Source of the DNA: Rhodospirillaceae bacterium
GTDB lineage: Bacteria > Pseudomonadota > Alphaproteobacteria > Rhodospirillales > Rhodospirillaceae
DNA length: 54,395 bases
NCBI GenBank assembly: GCA_019694335.1
Contig: JAIBCD010000017.1
Span: forward strand, 1-54,395
Direction: 5' to 3'
In this document: one piece after another, positions 44,680 through 53,405 of the stretch
Numbering within the stretch: the stretch's first letter is position 1
How the letters are laid out: every line of letters starts with the position of its first letter
The notes under the pieces: model-generated
What the model saw: only the letters and a program-made list of their open reading frames with translations
What the model was told of the DNA's origin: nothing
The model's database searches: none
Program-made: the position numbers and the translations under genes

Positions 44680-45651
44680 ATGAAAGCCATCATACTGCGC
44701 AATTACGGTGGCCCGGAGGAACTCCGGGTCGAGGACGTGACGGTAGGCGCGCCGGGCGCGGGCGAGGTGCGCTTGCGCCAGACCGTCATCGGCATCAATT
44801 TTCACGACGCCTACGTGCGCAGCGGTCTCTACAAGACCCTCGCGCTGCCCGGCATCCCCGGGGTCGAAGCCGCGGGTATCGTCGAGGCGGTGGGCGAGGG
44901 GGTCGCCGGGTTCAAGCAAGGCGACCGCGTTGCCTATGTCACGGGAGCCTACGGCGCCTACGCCAGCCATCGCCTGATCGCGGCCGCCAAGCTCATCCGT
45001 CTGCCGGATACGATCGACGACCGCACCGCCGGGGCGATGATGGTCAAGGGCCTCACGGTCCAGATGCTGCTCACCAAGCTGCGGCCGCTCCAGCGTGGCG
45101 AGACTTGTTTGATTCACGCTGCCGCCGGCGGTGTCGGGCAAATGCTGACCCAGTGGGCGCATCACCTCGGGGCGACGGTGATCGGCACCGTGGGCAACGA
45201 CGCCAAGGCCGGGCTCGCCCGCGCCAACGGCTGCGGCCATGTGATCGTCTATACCCGCGAAAACTTCGCCGCGCGCGTCACGGAAATCACGGGCGGCAAG
45301 GGCGTGCATATGGTGTTCGATTCCGTGGGCGCAGATACCTTCGAAGGCTCGCTGGCGGTTCTGGCGTCCCAGGGCGTGCTGGTGAATTTCGGCCAATCCG
45401 CGGGCCCGATCCCGCCGTTCGCGCCCGCGCGCCTCGCCGCCAAGTCGAATGCCCTGTGGCGGCCGATCCTGTTCCACTACATCGAGGATGCGGGAGAACG
45501 GCAGCGGATGGCGGATGCCCTGTTCGCGGCGGTGGCGGGCGGAATCGTCAAGGTGGAGATCGGGGCGGAATTTCCCCTGGAAGGCGCCGGCGAGGCTCAC
45601 CGGGCGATGGAGGCCAGGGCCACCACCGGATCCACGATCTTGAAGGTTTAA
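44680..45651 (+). CDS. NADPH:quinone oxidoreductase-type MDR protein
   Basis: 323 residues of zinc-free medium-chain reductase type. Motifs are MKAIILRNYGGPEELRVEDV, VIGINFHDAYVRSGLY, GIPGVEAAGIVEAVGEGV, the nucleotide-binding AAAGGVGQMLTQWAHHLGA, and VFDSVGADTFEGS. The enzyme should transfer hydride from NADPH to a quinone or an enone in the cytoplasm. It stands alone between cassette III and the orphan Yx gene, separated from both by hairpins or gaps; a link with the secreted system is not shown. Confidence 0.9.
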   Translation: MKAIILRNYGGPEELRVEDVTVGAPGAGEVRLRQTVIGINFHDAYVRSGLYKTLALPGIPGVEAAGIVEAVGEGVAGFKQGDRVAYVTGAYGAYASHRLIAAAKLIRLPDTIDDRTAGAMMVKGLTVQMLLTKLRPLQRGETCLIHAAAGGVGQMLTQWAHHLGATVIGTVGNDAKAGLARANGCGHVIVYTRENFAARVTEITGGKGVHMVFDSVGADTFEGSLAVLASQGVLVNFGQSAGPIPPFAPARLAAKSNALWRPILFHYIEDAGERQRMADALFAAVAGGIVKVEIGAEFPLEGAGEAHRAMEARATTGSTILKV

Positions 45652-45721
45652 GCGGGCCCGAAGGTTTGATCCCGGTCATCCTTTTCGGGTGGAGTTGAGG
45701 TATACTGTGCGGATCGGCCAT

Positions 45722-47122
45722 ATGAGCCGTGGGGCAATTTTCCTGATGACGGCGATGCGTATTCTTCTCCAGTTGACCGGGGCGGCTGTGCTGATTCTCA
45801 GTGGCGTGCCGGTTTTTGCATCCGAGACGCTGACGCCACCCGGGATCACGCTGCAAGTGCTTGGCAAGGGGCAGGGCTATGACCTCGGCAAGCAGAGTGC
45901 CGCGGCTTTGCCGCGCGACCGTATCGCTTTCGCCGACGCGCGGGGCATGACTCTCTACACCCACCGCAACGATCCGCCCGGAAAATCCGCCTGCACCGAC
46001 GCCTGCGCCAAGAGTTGGCTGCCCGCGGTTGCGCCCACCGATGCCCAGACCGGCGGGGCATGGTCGGTGGTCACGCGCGCCGACGGCAAGCGCCAATGGG
46101 CCTACAAGGACAAGCCGCTTTATACCTATGTGAAGGACGTCGATCCGGGCTCCGTGGGCGGCAATAGCCCGGCGCGCTTTGGCGCGCGGCGCAAGAACGG
46201 CGCGGGCGTGTTTGTCGGCGGCGGCATTCGCGGCGCCGGCGCCAAGGGCGGCGCGGCCGAGGCGCCGCTGCCGGCCGATTGGAAAGTGGCGCTCGCCTAT
46301 CCGGTCACAGACATCAGAATGCCCGCCGGTTTCGCCGTGAAGGAAGTGGCCGACGCGGCGGCTTTCGCGCTGGTGGATTGGCGCGGCCGCACGCTCTATG
46401 CGCTCGACGAACCCTTGCCGGCGCCGGCGCTCGACTGTCAGCGCCCCTGCGCCTGGCAACCGGCCGCGGCACCCCAGCTGGCCGAAGCCATGGGCGATTT
46501 CTTCGTCGTCGGTCGCGACGATGGCATCAAGCAATGGGCCTACAAGGGCAGGGCGCTTTACACCTTCGCCGGCGATTTGGCACCCGGTGACGCCAATGGT
46601 ACCGGCGCGCACCCCAAGCTCGCCGTCGCCGCCGTGGCGCCGTTGTTCATGCCGGCCGGGGTCACGCTGCGCCGGTCCTTGAATCAGGGCTATGTGCTCA
46701 CAACCGCCCAGGGCATGACCCTCTACCGCCGCGACGGCTATATCTTCCAGTCCGGTGGCGGTCACAGCCTGCATCGCGGCCAGCCGCCGCGCCCCGCGGT
46801 CGGCCGCGATATCGGCACCGACGCGCACTGCGAGGGGCAGTGCGCCAGCGAATGGCATCCGCTGGCCGCGCCCGCCGATGCGCGGCCCCAAGGGTTCTGG
46901 GACGTGGCCACGCGCCCGGACGGCACGAAGCAGTGGGTCTATCAGGGCTACGCGCTGTGGACTTACGACGGCGACAAGAAGCCCGGCGACCTCAACGGCA
47001 ACGATACCTTCATGTATGCCTTCAGCGATCTGCCGCACATGCACGGCGCCAAGGCGCCGCTCGATTTCGGCACCCCCATGGACGGCGCCCCCGCGCTGTA
47101 TTGGGCGATCGCCATTCCCTAA
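45722..47122 (+). CDS. Orphan Yx(FWY)xxD-repeat secreted protein
   Basis: About 466 residues from MSRGAIFLMTAMRIL; starts at 45689 or 45746 are also possible, and all include the hydrophobic signal ending VPVFA-SE. The mature sequence opens LTPPGITLQVLGKGQGYDLG, as in cassettes II and III. Repeats are MTLYTHRNDPPGKS with CTDAC, PLYTYVKDVDPGSV, RTLYALDEPL, ALYTFAGDLAPGD, MTLYRRDGYIFQSGGG and ALWTYDGDKKPGD. HSLHRGQPPRPAVGRDIG with CEGQC is present. It has no DUF1592 or DUF1552 partner next to it; the TonB receptor gene follows. Confidence 0.85.
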   Translation: MSRGAIFLMTAMRILLQLTGAAVLILSGVPVFASETLTPPGITLQVLGKGQGYDLGKQSAAALPRDRIAFADARGMTLYTHRNDPPGKSACTDACAKSWLPAVAPTDAQTGGAWSVVTRADGKRQWAYKDKPLYTYVKDVDPGSVGGNSPARFGARRKNGAGVFVGGGIRGAGAKGGAAEAPLPADWKVALAYPVTDIRMPAGFAVKEVADAAAFALVDWRGRTLYALDEPLPAPALDCQRPCAWQPAAAPQLAEAMGDFFVVGRDDGIKQWAYKGRALYTFAGDLAPGDANGTGAHPKLAVAAVAPLFMPAGVTLRRSLNQGYVLTTAQGMTLYRRDGYIFQSGGGHSLHRGQPPRPAVGRDIGTDAHCEGQCASEWHPLAAPADARPQGFWDVATRPDGTKQWVYQGYALWTYDGDKKPGDLNGNDTFMYAFSDLPHMHGAKAPLDFGTPMDGAPALYWAIAIP

Positions 47123-47401
47123 ACCCCTGCCCGCTATGCAGGGGCTTTCCGGACCCATGCAGTCCGGTTATGGCGGTGCACAATTTTGGCGCGCTAAGGC
47201 GGCCTATTTGGCCCTTATGCCTAGGGACTTCCCGCGTTGCGTGCAGGATTGCAACACCCCTGTGCCGGCAAAAGTCTGGCGGTCTCCGTGGGCGTTCCTT
47301 AGCCCGGGGGAATTTGCTAAATATTGCAAGGATGTTGCGAAGCAATATCCGGGGGTTTTTGACAAAAATTTTCGCGCCCAACGTTTCCATTAGGGGGATA
47401 C
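47123..47401 (+). promoter_or_regulatory. Leader region of the TonB receptor gene
   Basis: 279 bp without a gene I can support. An inverted pair ATATTGC...GCAATAT (about 47323-47348) and a TTGACA at 47359-47364 precede the start. No good -10 at the right spacing is evident. AGGGGG before the ATG at 47402 is the likely ribosome site. Confidence 0.35.
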
Positions 47402-50326
47402 ATGACCGTCGTGATGACCGCGGCTCAGCGCCGTGACTTGTTCGTTGCTACCCGCCGCGCTGCGCTCGCCACCGTGAGCACCGCCGCTCTGGTTGCTGTC
47501 TCCAGCCTTGCCGCGCCCAACGCAGCCTTCGCGCAGGCCGCCGCCACCGCGGCGCCGCAGTCGGCTCAGGCCGGCGACCTGGAAGAAATTGTCGTCACCG
47601 GTACCCGCGTTCTGCGTAACGGCTACGAAGCGCCCACGCCGCTGACCGTGGTCGGTACCGAGGAAATCTCCAATCAGGCCACCGCCGGCATCGGCGAGTT
47701 CGTCAACACCCTGCCGAGCTTCGCGGGCTCGCTCTCGCCCGCCACCAACCAGGCTTCGGTCTCCAACGGCCAGGCCGGCATCGCGGCGCTCAACTTGCGC
47801 AATCTCGGTACCGTCCGCACCCTGGTGTTGCTCGATGGCCAGCGCTCGGTCGGTTCGATCATCACCGGCGTTGTCGACTCCAACGCCCTACCGCAGCAGC
47901 TGATCAGCCGCGTCGATGTCGTCACCGGCGGCGCATCCGCTGCCTACGGCTCCGACGCGCTTTCGGGCGTGGTCAACTTCATCCTCGATAAGAAGTTCAC
48001 CGGCTTCAAGGGCGAAGTCTCGGGCGGTGTCACCACCTACGGCGACGGGCGCAACTGGAAAGTCGCGCTGTCGTCGGGTAGCGAGTTCGCGGGCGGCCGC
48101 GGCCACCTGCTGCTGTCGGGTGAAATCGTCGGCAAGGATGGCATCCTCACCGCCGGCGGCCGCGCCTGGAACAAGACCGGCATCGCCGCGATCCTGAACC
48201 CGGCCTACGGTACCGGCCCCGGCCAGTCTACCTCCGTGCCGCAGCGCCTGCTGCTCAACAACTCCAGCGTCGCCAACGCGGCGCCGGGCGGCATCATCAC
48301 CTCGGGCCCTCTGAAGGGCATCGCCTTCGGCCCCGGCGGCGTGCCGTTCCAGTTCAACTACGGCTCGATCACCGGCACCGTCGACATGTCGGGCGGCGAC
48401 TGGGCTTACACCGTGATCCGCGACTCCAAGGGCAACTCGATCGACGACCAGGAAGCCCGCCAGAGCGTGTTCGCGCGCGCCAGCTACCAGATCACCGACG
48501 ACATCGAAGTATTCGCGCAGGCGTCGTGGAACGGCACCCGCACCTACATCTACTGCTGCCCGCAGTTCAACCAGAACAACATCTCGATCAAGGCCGATAA
48601 CGCCTTCCTGCCGGCCACCGTCGCCACGCAGATCGCCGCCAACAAGCTGACCGCCGTAACCATCGGCTCGTGGAACGCCGACATTCCCGTGATCGCCACC
48701 AACAACCGCCGGCGCGTGCAGCGTTTCGTGGTCGGCGCCAACGGCAAGCTGGAAGCCTTCGGCTCCGACTGGACCTGGGACGCTTACTACCAGAACGGCA
48801 TGAGCCTTTCGTCCTCGCGCATCCCCTACGCCACCAGCAAGGCGCGCTTCGCGCTGGCCCTGGACGCGGTGCGCGGCGCGAACGGCACCATCATCTGCCG
48901 CTCGACTCTCACCAACCCGACCAATGGCTGCGTGCCTTACAACGCCATGGGCGTCGGCGTGAACAGCGCCGCCACCCTTGGGTACATGGGCGGCAGTCCG
49001 TTCATCGACCAGGACATGATCCAGAACGTCGCCGCCGCCACCCTGCGCGGCAACCCGTTCGAGAGCTGGGCCGGCCCGGTCTCGCTCGCGACCGGTATCG
49101 AAACCCGCAAGGAAAAAGTGCGCGGCATGTCCGATCCGGGCTCGCTCGCCAACGACTGGTTCGTGGGCAACTACCTGCCCACGTTCGGCAGCTTCTCGGT
49201 GACCGAAGGTTTCGTCGAAACCGTGTTCCCGCTGGCCAAGGATACGGTGTGGGCCAAGGCGCTCGATCTGAACGCCGCCGCGCGCTTTACCGGCTACTCG
49301 ACCTCCGGCTTCGTCACCACCTGGAAGGTCGGTGCCACCTATACGCCGATCGACGATATCCGCTTCCGCGCCACCCGTTCGCGCGACATCCGCGAACCGA
49401 CCCTGGCCGACCTGTTCAACGCCGGTCTCCAGAACACCAACAGCGTCACCGACCCGTTCAACAACAACCTGCTCACGTCCTACCAGGGCAACTCGATCGG
49501 TAACTCGGTCCTGAAACCCGAAGTCGCCGATACCACCGGTCTCGGCTTCGTGGTGACGCCGCAGTTCTTCCCGGGATTCAACGTGTCGTTCGACTACTAC
49601 AAGATCGACATCTCGGGCGCGATCTCGTCGGTCAGCGCGCAGCAGACCGTGGACCTGTGCTATCAGGGTAACACGCTGTTCTGCCCGCTGATCACCCGCG
49701 GCCTGTTGAACGGCACCAACCAGATCATCCGCATCACCACCTATCCTTTGAACTTCGTGGTGGAATCTGCGCGCGGGTATGACATTGAATCGAGTTACAC
49801 CACGCCGCTCGACGCCATCAACCCGAACTGGGGCGGCAACCTGACCTTGCGCTTCCTCGCCACCCATTTCATCGAGGACACCTCGGCGAGCGGTATCCCG
49901 GGCAGCATTCCCAACGTCCAGGTCGGCACTGTCGACAATCCGGAATGGCGTTGGGTCGGGTCGATCAATTACGCGCTCGATCCGATCTCCGTGGGCCTGA
50001 CCATGCGCGGCCGCAGCGCCACCAAGTACAGCAACGCGATCGTGGAATGTACTTCGGGCTGCCCGGCGGCGACCGCCAACAACCCGACGCAGAATATCAA
50101 CAAGATCGACGGCGCGACCTATTTCGACGTGTCGTTCAGCTACAGGTTCCTGCATGAAGAAGGCAACGCCGATGCCTTCCTCAACGTCCGCAACGTCACC
50201 AACAAGGATCCCGCGCAACGCGGCCCCGGCCCCTCGGGCACGCCGGCCTACGCGCTGCTCTCGAGCTGCGGCAACTTCGATTGCCAAGGCCGCGTGTTCC
50301 GCGCGGGCGTGCGCTGGAAATACTAA
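47402..50326 (+). CDS. TonB-dependent outer-membrane receptor
   Basis: 974 residues. A signal peptide ends NAAFA-QA near residue 44, then a TonB-box-like DLEEIVVTGTR (59-69) and the plug: YEAPTPLTVVGTEEI, GIGEFVNTLPSFAGS, LNLRNLGTVRTLVLLDGQRS, VDVVTGGASAAYGSDALSGV. The barrel has the RDIREPTLADLF and LKPEVADTTGLGF segments and ends in VRWKY with an aromatic terminal residue. The type is that of the large carbohydrate or aromatic-compound receptors common in sphingomonad and caulobacter-like bacteria. Substrate unknown; its neighbours suggest a product of the secreted system. Confidence 0.93.
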   Translation: MTVVMTAAQRRDLFVATRRAALATVSTAALVAVSSLAAPNAAFAQAAATAAPQSAQAGDLEEIVVTGTRVLRNGYEAPTPLTVVGTEEISNQATAGIGEFVNTLPSFAGSLSPATNQASVSNGQAGIAALNLRNLGTVRTLVLLDGQRSVGSIITGVVDSNALPQQLISRVDVVTGGASAAYGSDALSGVVNFILDKKFTGFKGEVSGGVTTYGDGRNWKVALSSGSEFAGGRGHLLLSGEIVGKDGILTAGGRAWNKTGIAAILNPAYGTGPGQSTSVPQRLLLNNSSVANAAPGGIITSGPLKGIAFGPGGVPFQFNYGSITGTVDMSGGDWAYTVIRDSKGNSIDDQEARQSVFARASYQITDDIEVFAQASWNGTRTYIYCCPQFNQNNISIKADNAFLPATVATQIAANKLTAVTIGSWNADIPVIATNNRRRVQRFVVGANGKLEAFGSDWTWDAYYQNGMSLSSSRIPYATSKARFALALDAVRGANGTIICRSTLTNPTNGCVPYNAMGVGVNSAATLGYMGGSPFIDQDMIQNVAAATLRGNPFESWAGPVSLATGIETRKEKVRGMSDPGSLANDWFVGNYLPTFGSFSVTEGFVETVFPLAKDTVWAKALDLNAAARFTGYSTSGFVTTWKVGATYTPIDDIRFRATRSRDIREPTLADLFNAGLQNTNSVTDPFNNNLLTSYQGNSIGNSVLKPEVADTTGLGFVVTPQFFPGFNVSFDYYKIDISGAISSVSAQQTVDLCYQGNTLFCPLITRGLLNGTNQIIRITTYPLNFVVESARGYDIESSYTTPLDAINPNWGGNLTLRFLATHFIEDTSASGIPGSIPNVQVGTVDNPEWRWVGSINYALDPISVGLTMRGRSATKYSNAIVECTSGCPAATANNPTQNINKIDGATYFDVSFSYRFLHEEGNADAFLNVRNVTNKDPAQRGPGPSGTPAYALLSSCGNFDCQGRVFRAGVRWKY

Positions 50327-50354
50327 GAGTTCTCCGATGTAGCGCATTACAATC

Positions 50355-50394
50355 CCGGGCCGGTGAGTTCTCTCACCGGCCCGGTTTGCTTTTG
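50355..50394 (+). terminator. Terminator after the TonB receptor gene
   Basis: CCGGGCCGGTGAG (50355-50367), loop TTCT, CTCACCGGCCCGG (50372-50384), then TTTGCTTTT. Stem perfect over 13 bp. Confidence 0.85.
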
Positions 50395-50412
50395 GGAGAA
50401 GGGGAAGCTGCC

Positions 50413-51459
50413 ATGAGAAAGATGTTCGCGCTCGCCGCGGCGCTGTTTCTGTTGAACGCACCGGCGCAGGCCCAGACCGCGCAGAAATCGGGCCTCACCA
50501 AATTGCTGGAATCCGAGATCGGCCGCTTCGCCGGGCCCGACGGCCCCTACAAGGGCGGCATCTACATCAAGCACATGACCACCGGCGAGGAGGCCGCGGT
50601 CAATGCCAATGATCACTTCGAGACCGCCAGCACCTTCAAGCTGGCGATGATGGTCATGGCCTACCAGATGCAGGACCGCAAGGAACTGGACCTCAATGCG
50701 CGCTATACCATCAAGCCGTCGGACATGCGCGGCGGCTCCGGCGTCTTCCGCTACCACGACATGGGCGGGAACCCCACCTGGCGCGACATTATTACGCAGA
50801 TGGTAATCACCAGCGACAACGTCGCCACCGACCTGATGATCGCCAAGGTCGGGGGCGTGGCGAAGATCAACGAATGGCTGAAGGCGCAGGGCTACACCGC
50901 CTTCCACGTCAACAGCACGGTGTTCGAGTTCTTCCGCCAGCGCTACGAGGTGGCGGACCCTAGGAACAAGACGCTGACCACCGAGGAGCTGTTCGCGCTG
51001 ATGAGCGACGTGCCGATGTTCGTGAACCCGCGCAAGGACATGATCGCGCGCATCAACGCGCAGCTGGCCGATAAACGCGTCTCCGACGAGATGTTGAAAC
51101 GCCGGTCCCAGGAGCAGTACTGGCTGGCGGCGGTATCCCCGGCCGAGATGGGCCGGTTCCTGGAAGGGATCGAGAAGAACACCATCGCCTCGAAAGAGGC
51201 TTGCGAGGAGATGAAGCGCATCATGCTGCGCCAGCAGGCGGGCACCCGGAAGATCCCGCATTGGCTGAGCGTGCCCGTGGCCCATAAGACCGGCGAGGTG
51301 GGCGGCGTGTCCAACGACGTGGGCATGATCTACGCCAAGTCCGGCCCCATCGTGATCGCCTTCTACACCATTGGTTACACGGGCCTGGCGGCCGACGCCG
51401 ACGATAACCTGGGCCGTGTCGCCCGCATGGTGGTCGAGTATTTCGACGGGGCGAACTGA
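50413..51459 (+). CDS. Secreted serine hydrolase, class A beta-lactamase fold
   Basis: 348 residues from MRKMFALAAALFLLNAPAQA; that segment is the signal peptide. Active-site motifs of the penicillin-recognising serine enzymes are present: S73-T-F-K76, S134-D-N136 and K292-T-G294. I do not see the Glu166-x-x-x-Asn pair of true class A beta-lactamases in the expected omega-loop zone; the region after SDN is longer (FEFFRQRYEVADPRNKTL). It could be a beta-lactamase variant, an esterase or a peptidase on another substrate. It lies between the TonB receptor and an orphan GIDN gene. Confidence 0.8.
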   Translation: MRKMFALAAALFLLNAPAQAQTAQKSGLTKLLESEIGRFAGPDGPYKGGIYIKHMTTGEEAAVNANDHFETASTFKLAMMVMAYQMQDRKELDLNARYTIKPSDMRGGSGVFRYHDMGGNPTWRDIITQMVITSDNVATDLMIAKVGGVAKINEWLKAQGYTAFHVNSTVFEFFRQRYEVADPRNKTLTTEELFALMSDVPMFVNPRKDMIARINAQLADKRVSDEMLKRRSQEQYWLAAVSPAEMGRFLEGIEKNTIASKEACEEMKRIMLRQQAGTRKIPHWLSVPVAHKTGEVGGVSNDVGMIYAKSGPIVIAFYTIGYTGLAADADDNLGRVARMVVEYFDGAN

Positions 51460-51535
51460 CCGCCGCTTGCATCCCTTGGGCCGTACGGGGTCGCCGCCAT
51501 TGCGCGGCGATTCCCGCACGGGTAAAACAGCCCTT

Positions 51536-52630
51536 ATGACGAGGCTGCGAAAGAATGTGTCGCGATTTTGCGGGCTGGTTTGCCTGCTGGCGGGCTTCGC
51601 CGCGCCGGCGACCGCCGAAACCCGCACCTTCGTGGTCGGCTGGTTCTCCCAGGCGACCTATTCCCAGGACGGCGATTGCCCCGGCGGGGTGAACCCCGAC
51701 ATCAGCCGGCAGTATGTCCGCAACGCCCACCTGATGGGCTTCACCAAGGAACAGATCGCGGCGTTCGGCAAGGGCAAGGGCCTGCCGGACTCGCTGCGCT
51801 CGCTGATGAACACCCGGGCGCGGATCGACGGCAAGCCGGCCAATCCCTACAGCTATCCGTCGGCGGTGGTCGATCCCAAGCTCAACGCCGTGTCGGCGCG
51901 CTACGCCTACGGCTTCGACCTCGATGGCGCCGCCGGCCCCAAATCCTTCGAGGATCCCGAGACCCACGAGACCGGCGTCGACAATGAACTCGCCCGCGCT
52001 CTCGGCTGCATGCGGTCGTTCCGGGGCTCGCTCGCCAGCCGGCCGACCTACTGGGCCTGGGCCTGGGGCCAGCTCAAGGACTCCCAGCCGGCCTGGCTGA
52101 TCACGCTCTCGGCCCCTGACTTCACCAAGGACGGCCCGGTCACGATCACCTTCGACCGCGCGCTCGAACACTTGCGCTCCAACGCGGACGGTTCCCCGCG
52201 CGCCGACGCGTCCTATCGCATCGATCCCGATCCCCGCTCGCACAACGTGCTCCAGGGGCACATCAAGGGCGGCGTGATTTCGCTCGATCAACCGGGTGCT
52301 CTGCATCTTCTGCAAAACCCGCTGGTGGCGCCCGAGTTCAAACTGTCGAAGGTGAAGATGCGGCTTTCGCTGCGCCCCGACGGCACGCTGAGCGGTATCA
52401 TCGGCGGCTACCAGCCCTGGGCCGATCTCTATTTCGGCTTCGCTGCCGGCGGCCCGACCATGGAAGTCTGCATTACCGGCGATATCCCGGGGCTCTACTA
52501 TCTGCTCAAAAAGCACGCCGACGCCGATCCCGATCCCACGACCGGGCAGAACGCATCGATCTCGGCGGCTTACTATCTGGAATCGGTGCCGGTGTTCGCC
52601 GTGGACGCCAAGCAAACCGTGACCAACTAA
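51536..52630 (+). CDS. Orphan secreted GIDN-family protein E
   Basis: 364 residues from [20 protein letters not shown]; the ribosome site is weak. The signal ends AAPATA-ET. The mature start [20 protein letters not shown] closely matches protein C. Core motifs are [70 protein letters not shown] and [20 protein letters not shown]. It shares these nearly word for word with proteins C and D. It has no adjacent DUF1592 gene, so it may work with the other cassettes from a distance. Function unknown. Confidence 0.8.
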   Translation: MTRLRKNVSRFCGLVCLLAGFAAPATAETRTFVVGWFSQATYSQDGDCPGGVNPDISRQYVRNAHLMGFTKEQIAAFGKGKGLPDSLRSLMNTRARIDGKPANPYSYPSAVVDPKLNAVSARYAYGFDLDGAAGPKSFEDPETHETGVDNELARALGCMRSFRGSLASRPTYWAWAWGQLKDSQPAWLITLSAPDFTKDGPVTITFDRALEHLRSNADGSPRADASYRIDPDPRSHNVLQGHIKGGVISLDQPGALHLLQNPLVAPEFKLSKVKMRLSLRPDGTLSGIIGGYQPWADLYFGFAAGGPTMEVCITGDIPGLYYLLKKHADADPDPTTGQNASISAAYYLESVPVFAVDAKQTVTN

Positions 52631-52649
52631 ATCATACAAAGAGGGGACC

Positions 52650-53405
52650 ATGGCCGACGAGGGCAAGGTGGCGATCATCACGGGCGCGGGCAGCGGCATC
52701 GGCCGCGCCTCGGCGCTGGCTCTGGCGCGCGCCGGCTACCGCGTCGTGCTGGTCGGCCGCCGGGCTGAGCCCCTGCAGGAAGCCGCCGCGGAAGCAAAAG
52801 GCGCCAAGACCCTGGTGGTGACCGGCGACGTTTCCAAGTCCGCCGACGTGGCCAAGGTCTTCGCCGAAACCGTCGCCGCTTTCGGCCGCGTCGATGTGGT
52901 GTTCAACAACGCCGGCATCTTTCCGCCCAAGTCCCTGTTCGAGGACATCACGGAAGAGACCTGGACCTCGGTGGTGGGGATCAACCTCACCGGCGCTTTC
53001 TTCGTGGCGCAGCAGGCGTTCCGTGTGATGAAGGCGCAGAGCCCGCAAGGCGGGCGTATCATCAACAACGGCTCGATCTCGGCCCAGGCGCCGCGGCCCA
53101 ACTCCGCGCCTTATACCGCCACCAAACACGCCATGACCGGCCTGACCAAGTCGCTCTCGCTCGACGGGCGCAAATACAACATCGCCTGTGGCCAGATCGA
53201 CATCGGCAACGCCGCGACCCCGCTGATGGCGGCGATCCAGACCACCGGCGCGCTCCAGGCCAACGGCCAGACCATGGTCGAGCCGGCGATGGATGTGAAC
53301 GACGTGGCGGACGCCGTGGTCTATATGGCTGGCCTGCCGCTGTCCGCAAACGTGCAGTACATGACGGTGATGGCCACCGCCATGCCGCTGGTCGGCAGAG
53401 GCTAG
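52650..53405 (+). CDS. Short-chain dehydrogenase/reductase
   Basis: 251 residues. It has the cofactor motif TGAGSGIG (11-18), NNAGIFPP, and catalytic Ser142, Tyr155 and Lys159 (YTATK). The form is classical SDR, with Arg-Arg after the second strand (VLVGRRAE), favouring NADP. It is cytoplasmic, substrate unknown. It lies 19 bases after the GIDN gene, so it could be co-transcribed. Its stop overlaps the convergent gene through a shared CTAG. Confidence 0.92.
   Translation: MADEGKVAIITGAGSGIGRASALALARAGYRVVLVGRRAEPLQEAAAEAKGAKTLVVTGDVSKSADVAKVFAETVAAFGRVDVVFNNAGIFPPKSLFEDITEETWTSVVGINLTGAFFVAQQAFRVMKAQSPQGGRIINNGSISAQAPRPNSAPYTATKHAMTGLTKSLSLDGRKYNIACGQIDIGNAATPLMAAIQTTGALQANGQTMVEPAMDVNDVADAVVYMAGLPLSANVQYMTVMATAMPLVGRG

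Noticed and set aside
47888-50461. An 857-codon minus-strand open frame under the TonB receptor gene
   Set aside because: Shadow of the receptor gene; no recognisable motif.
50413-51459. Calling this a beta-lactam resistance gene
   Set aside because: The fold motifs are present but the deacylating Glu motif is not visible, and the context is a receptor locus; resistance is not supported.
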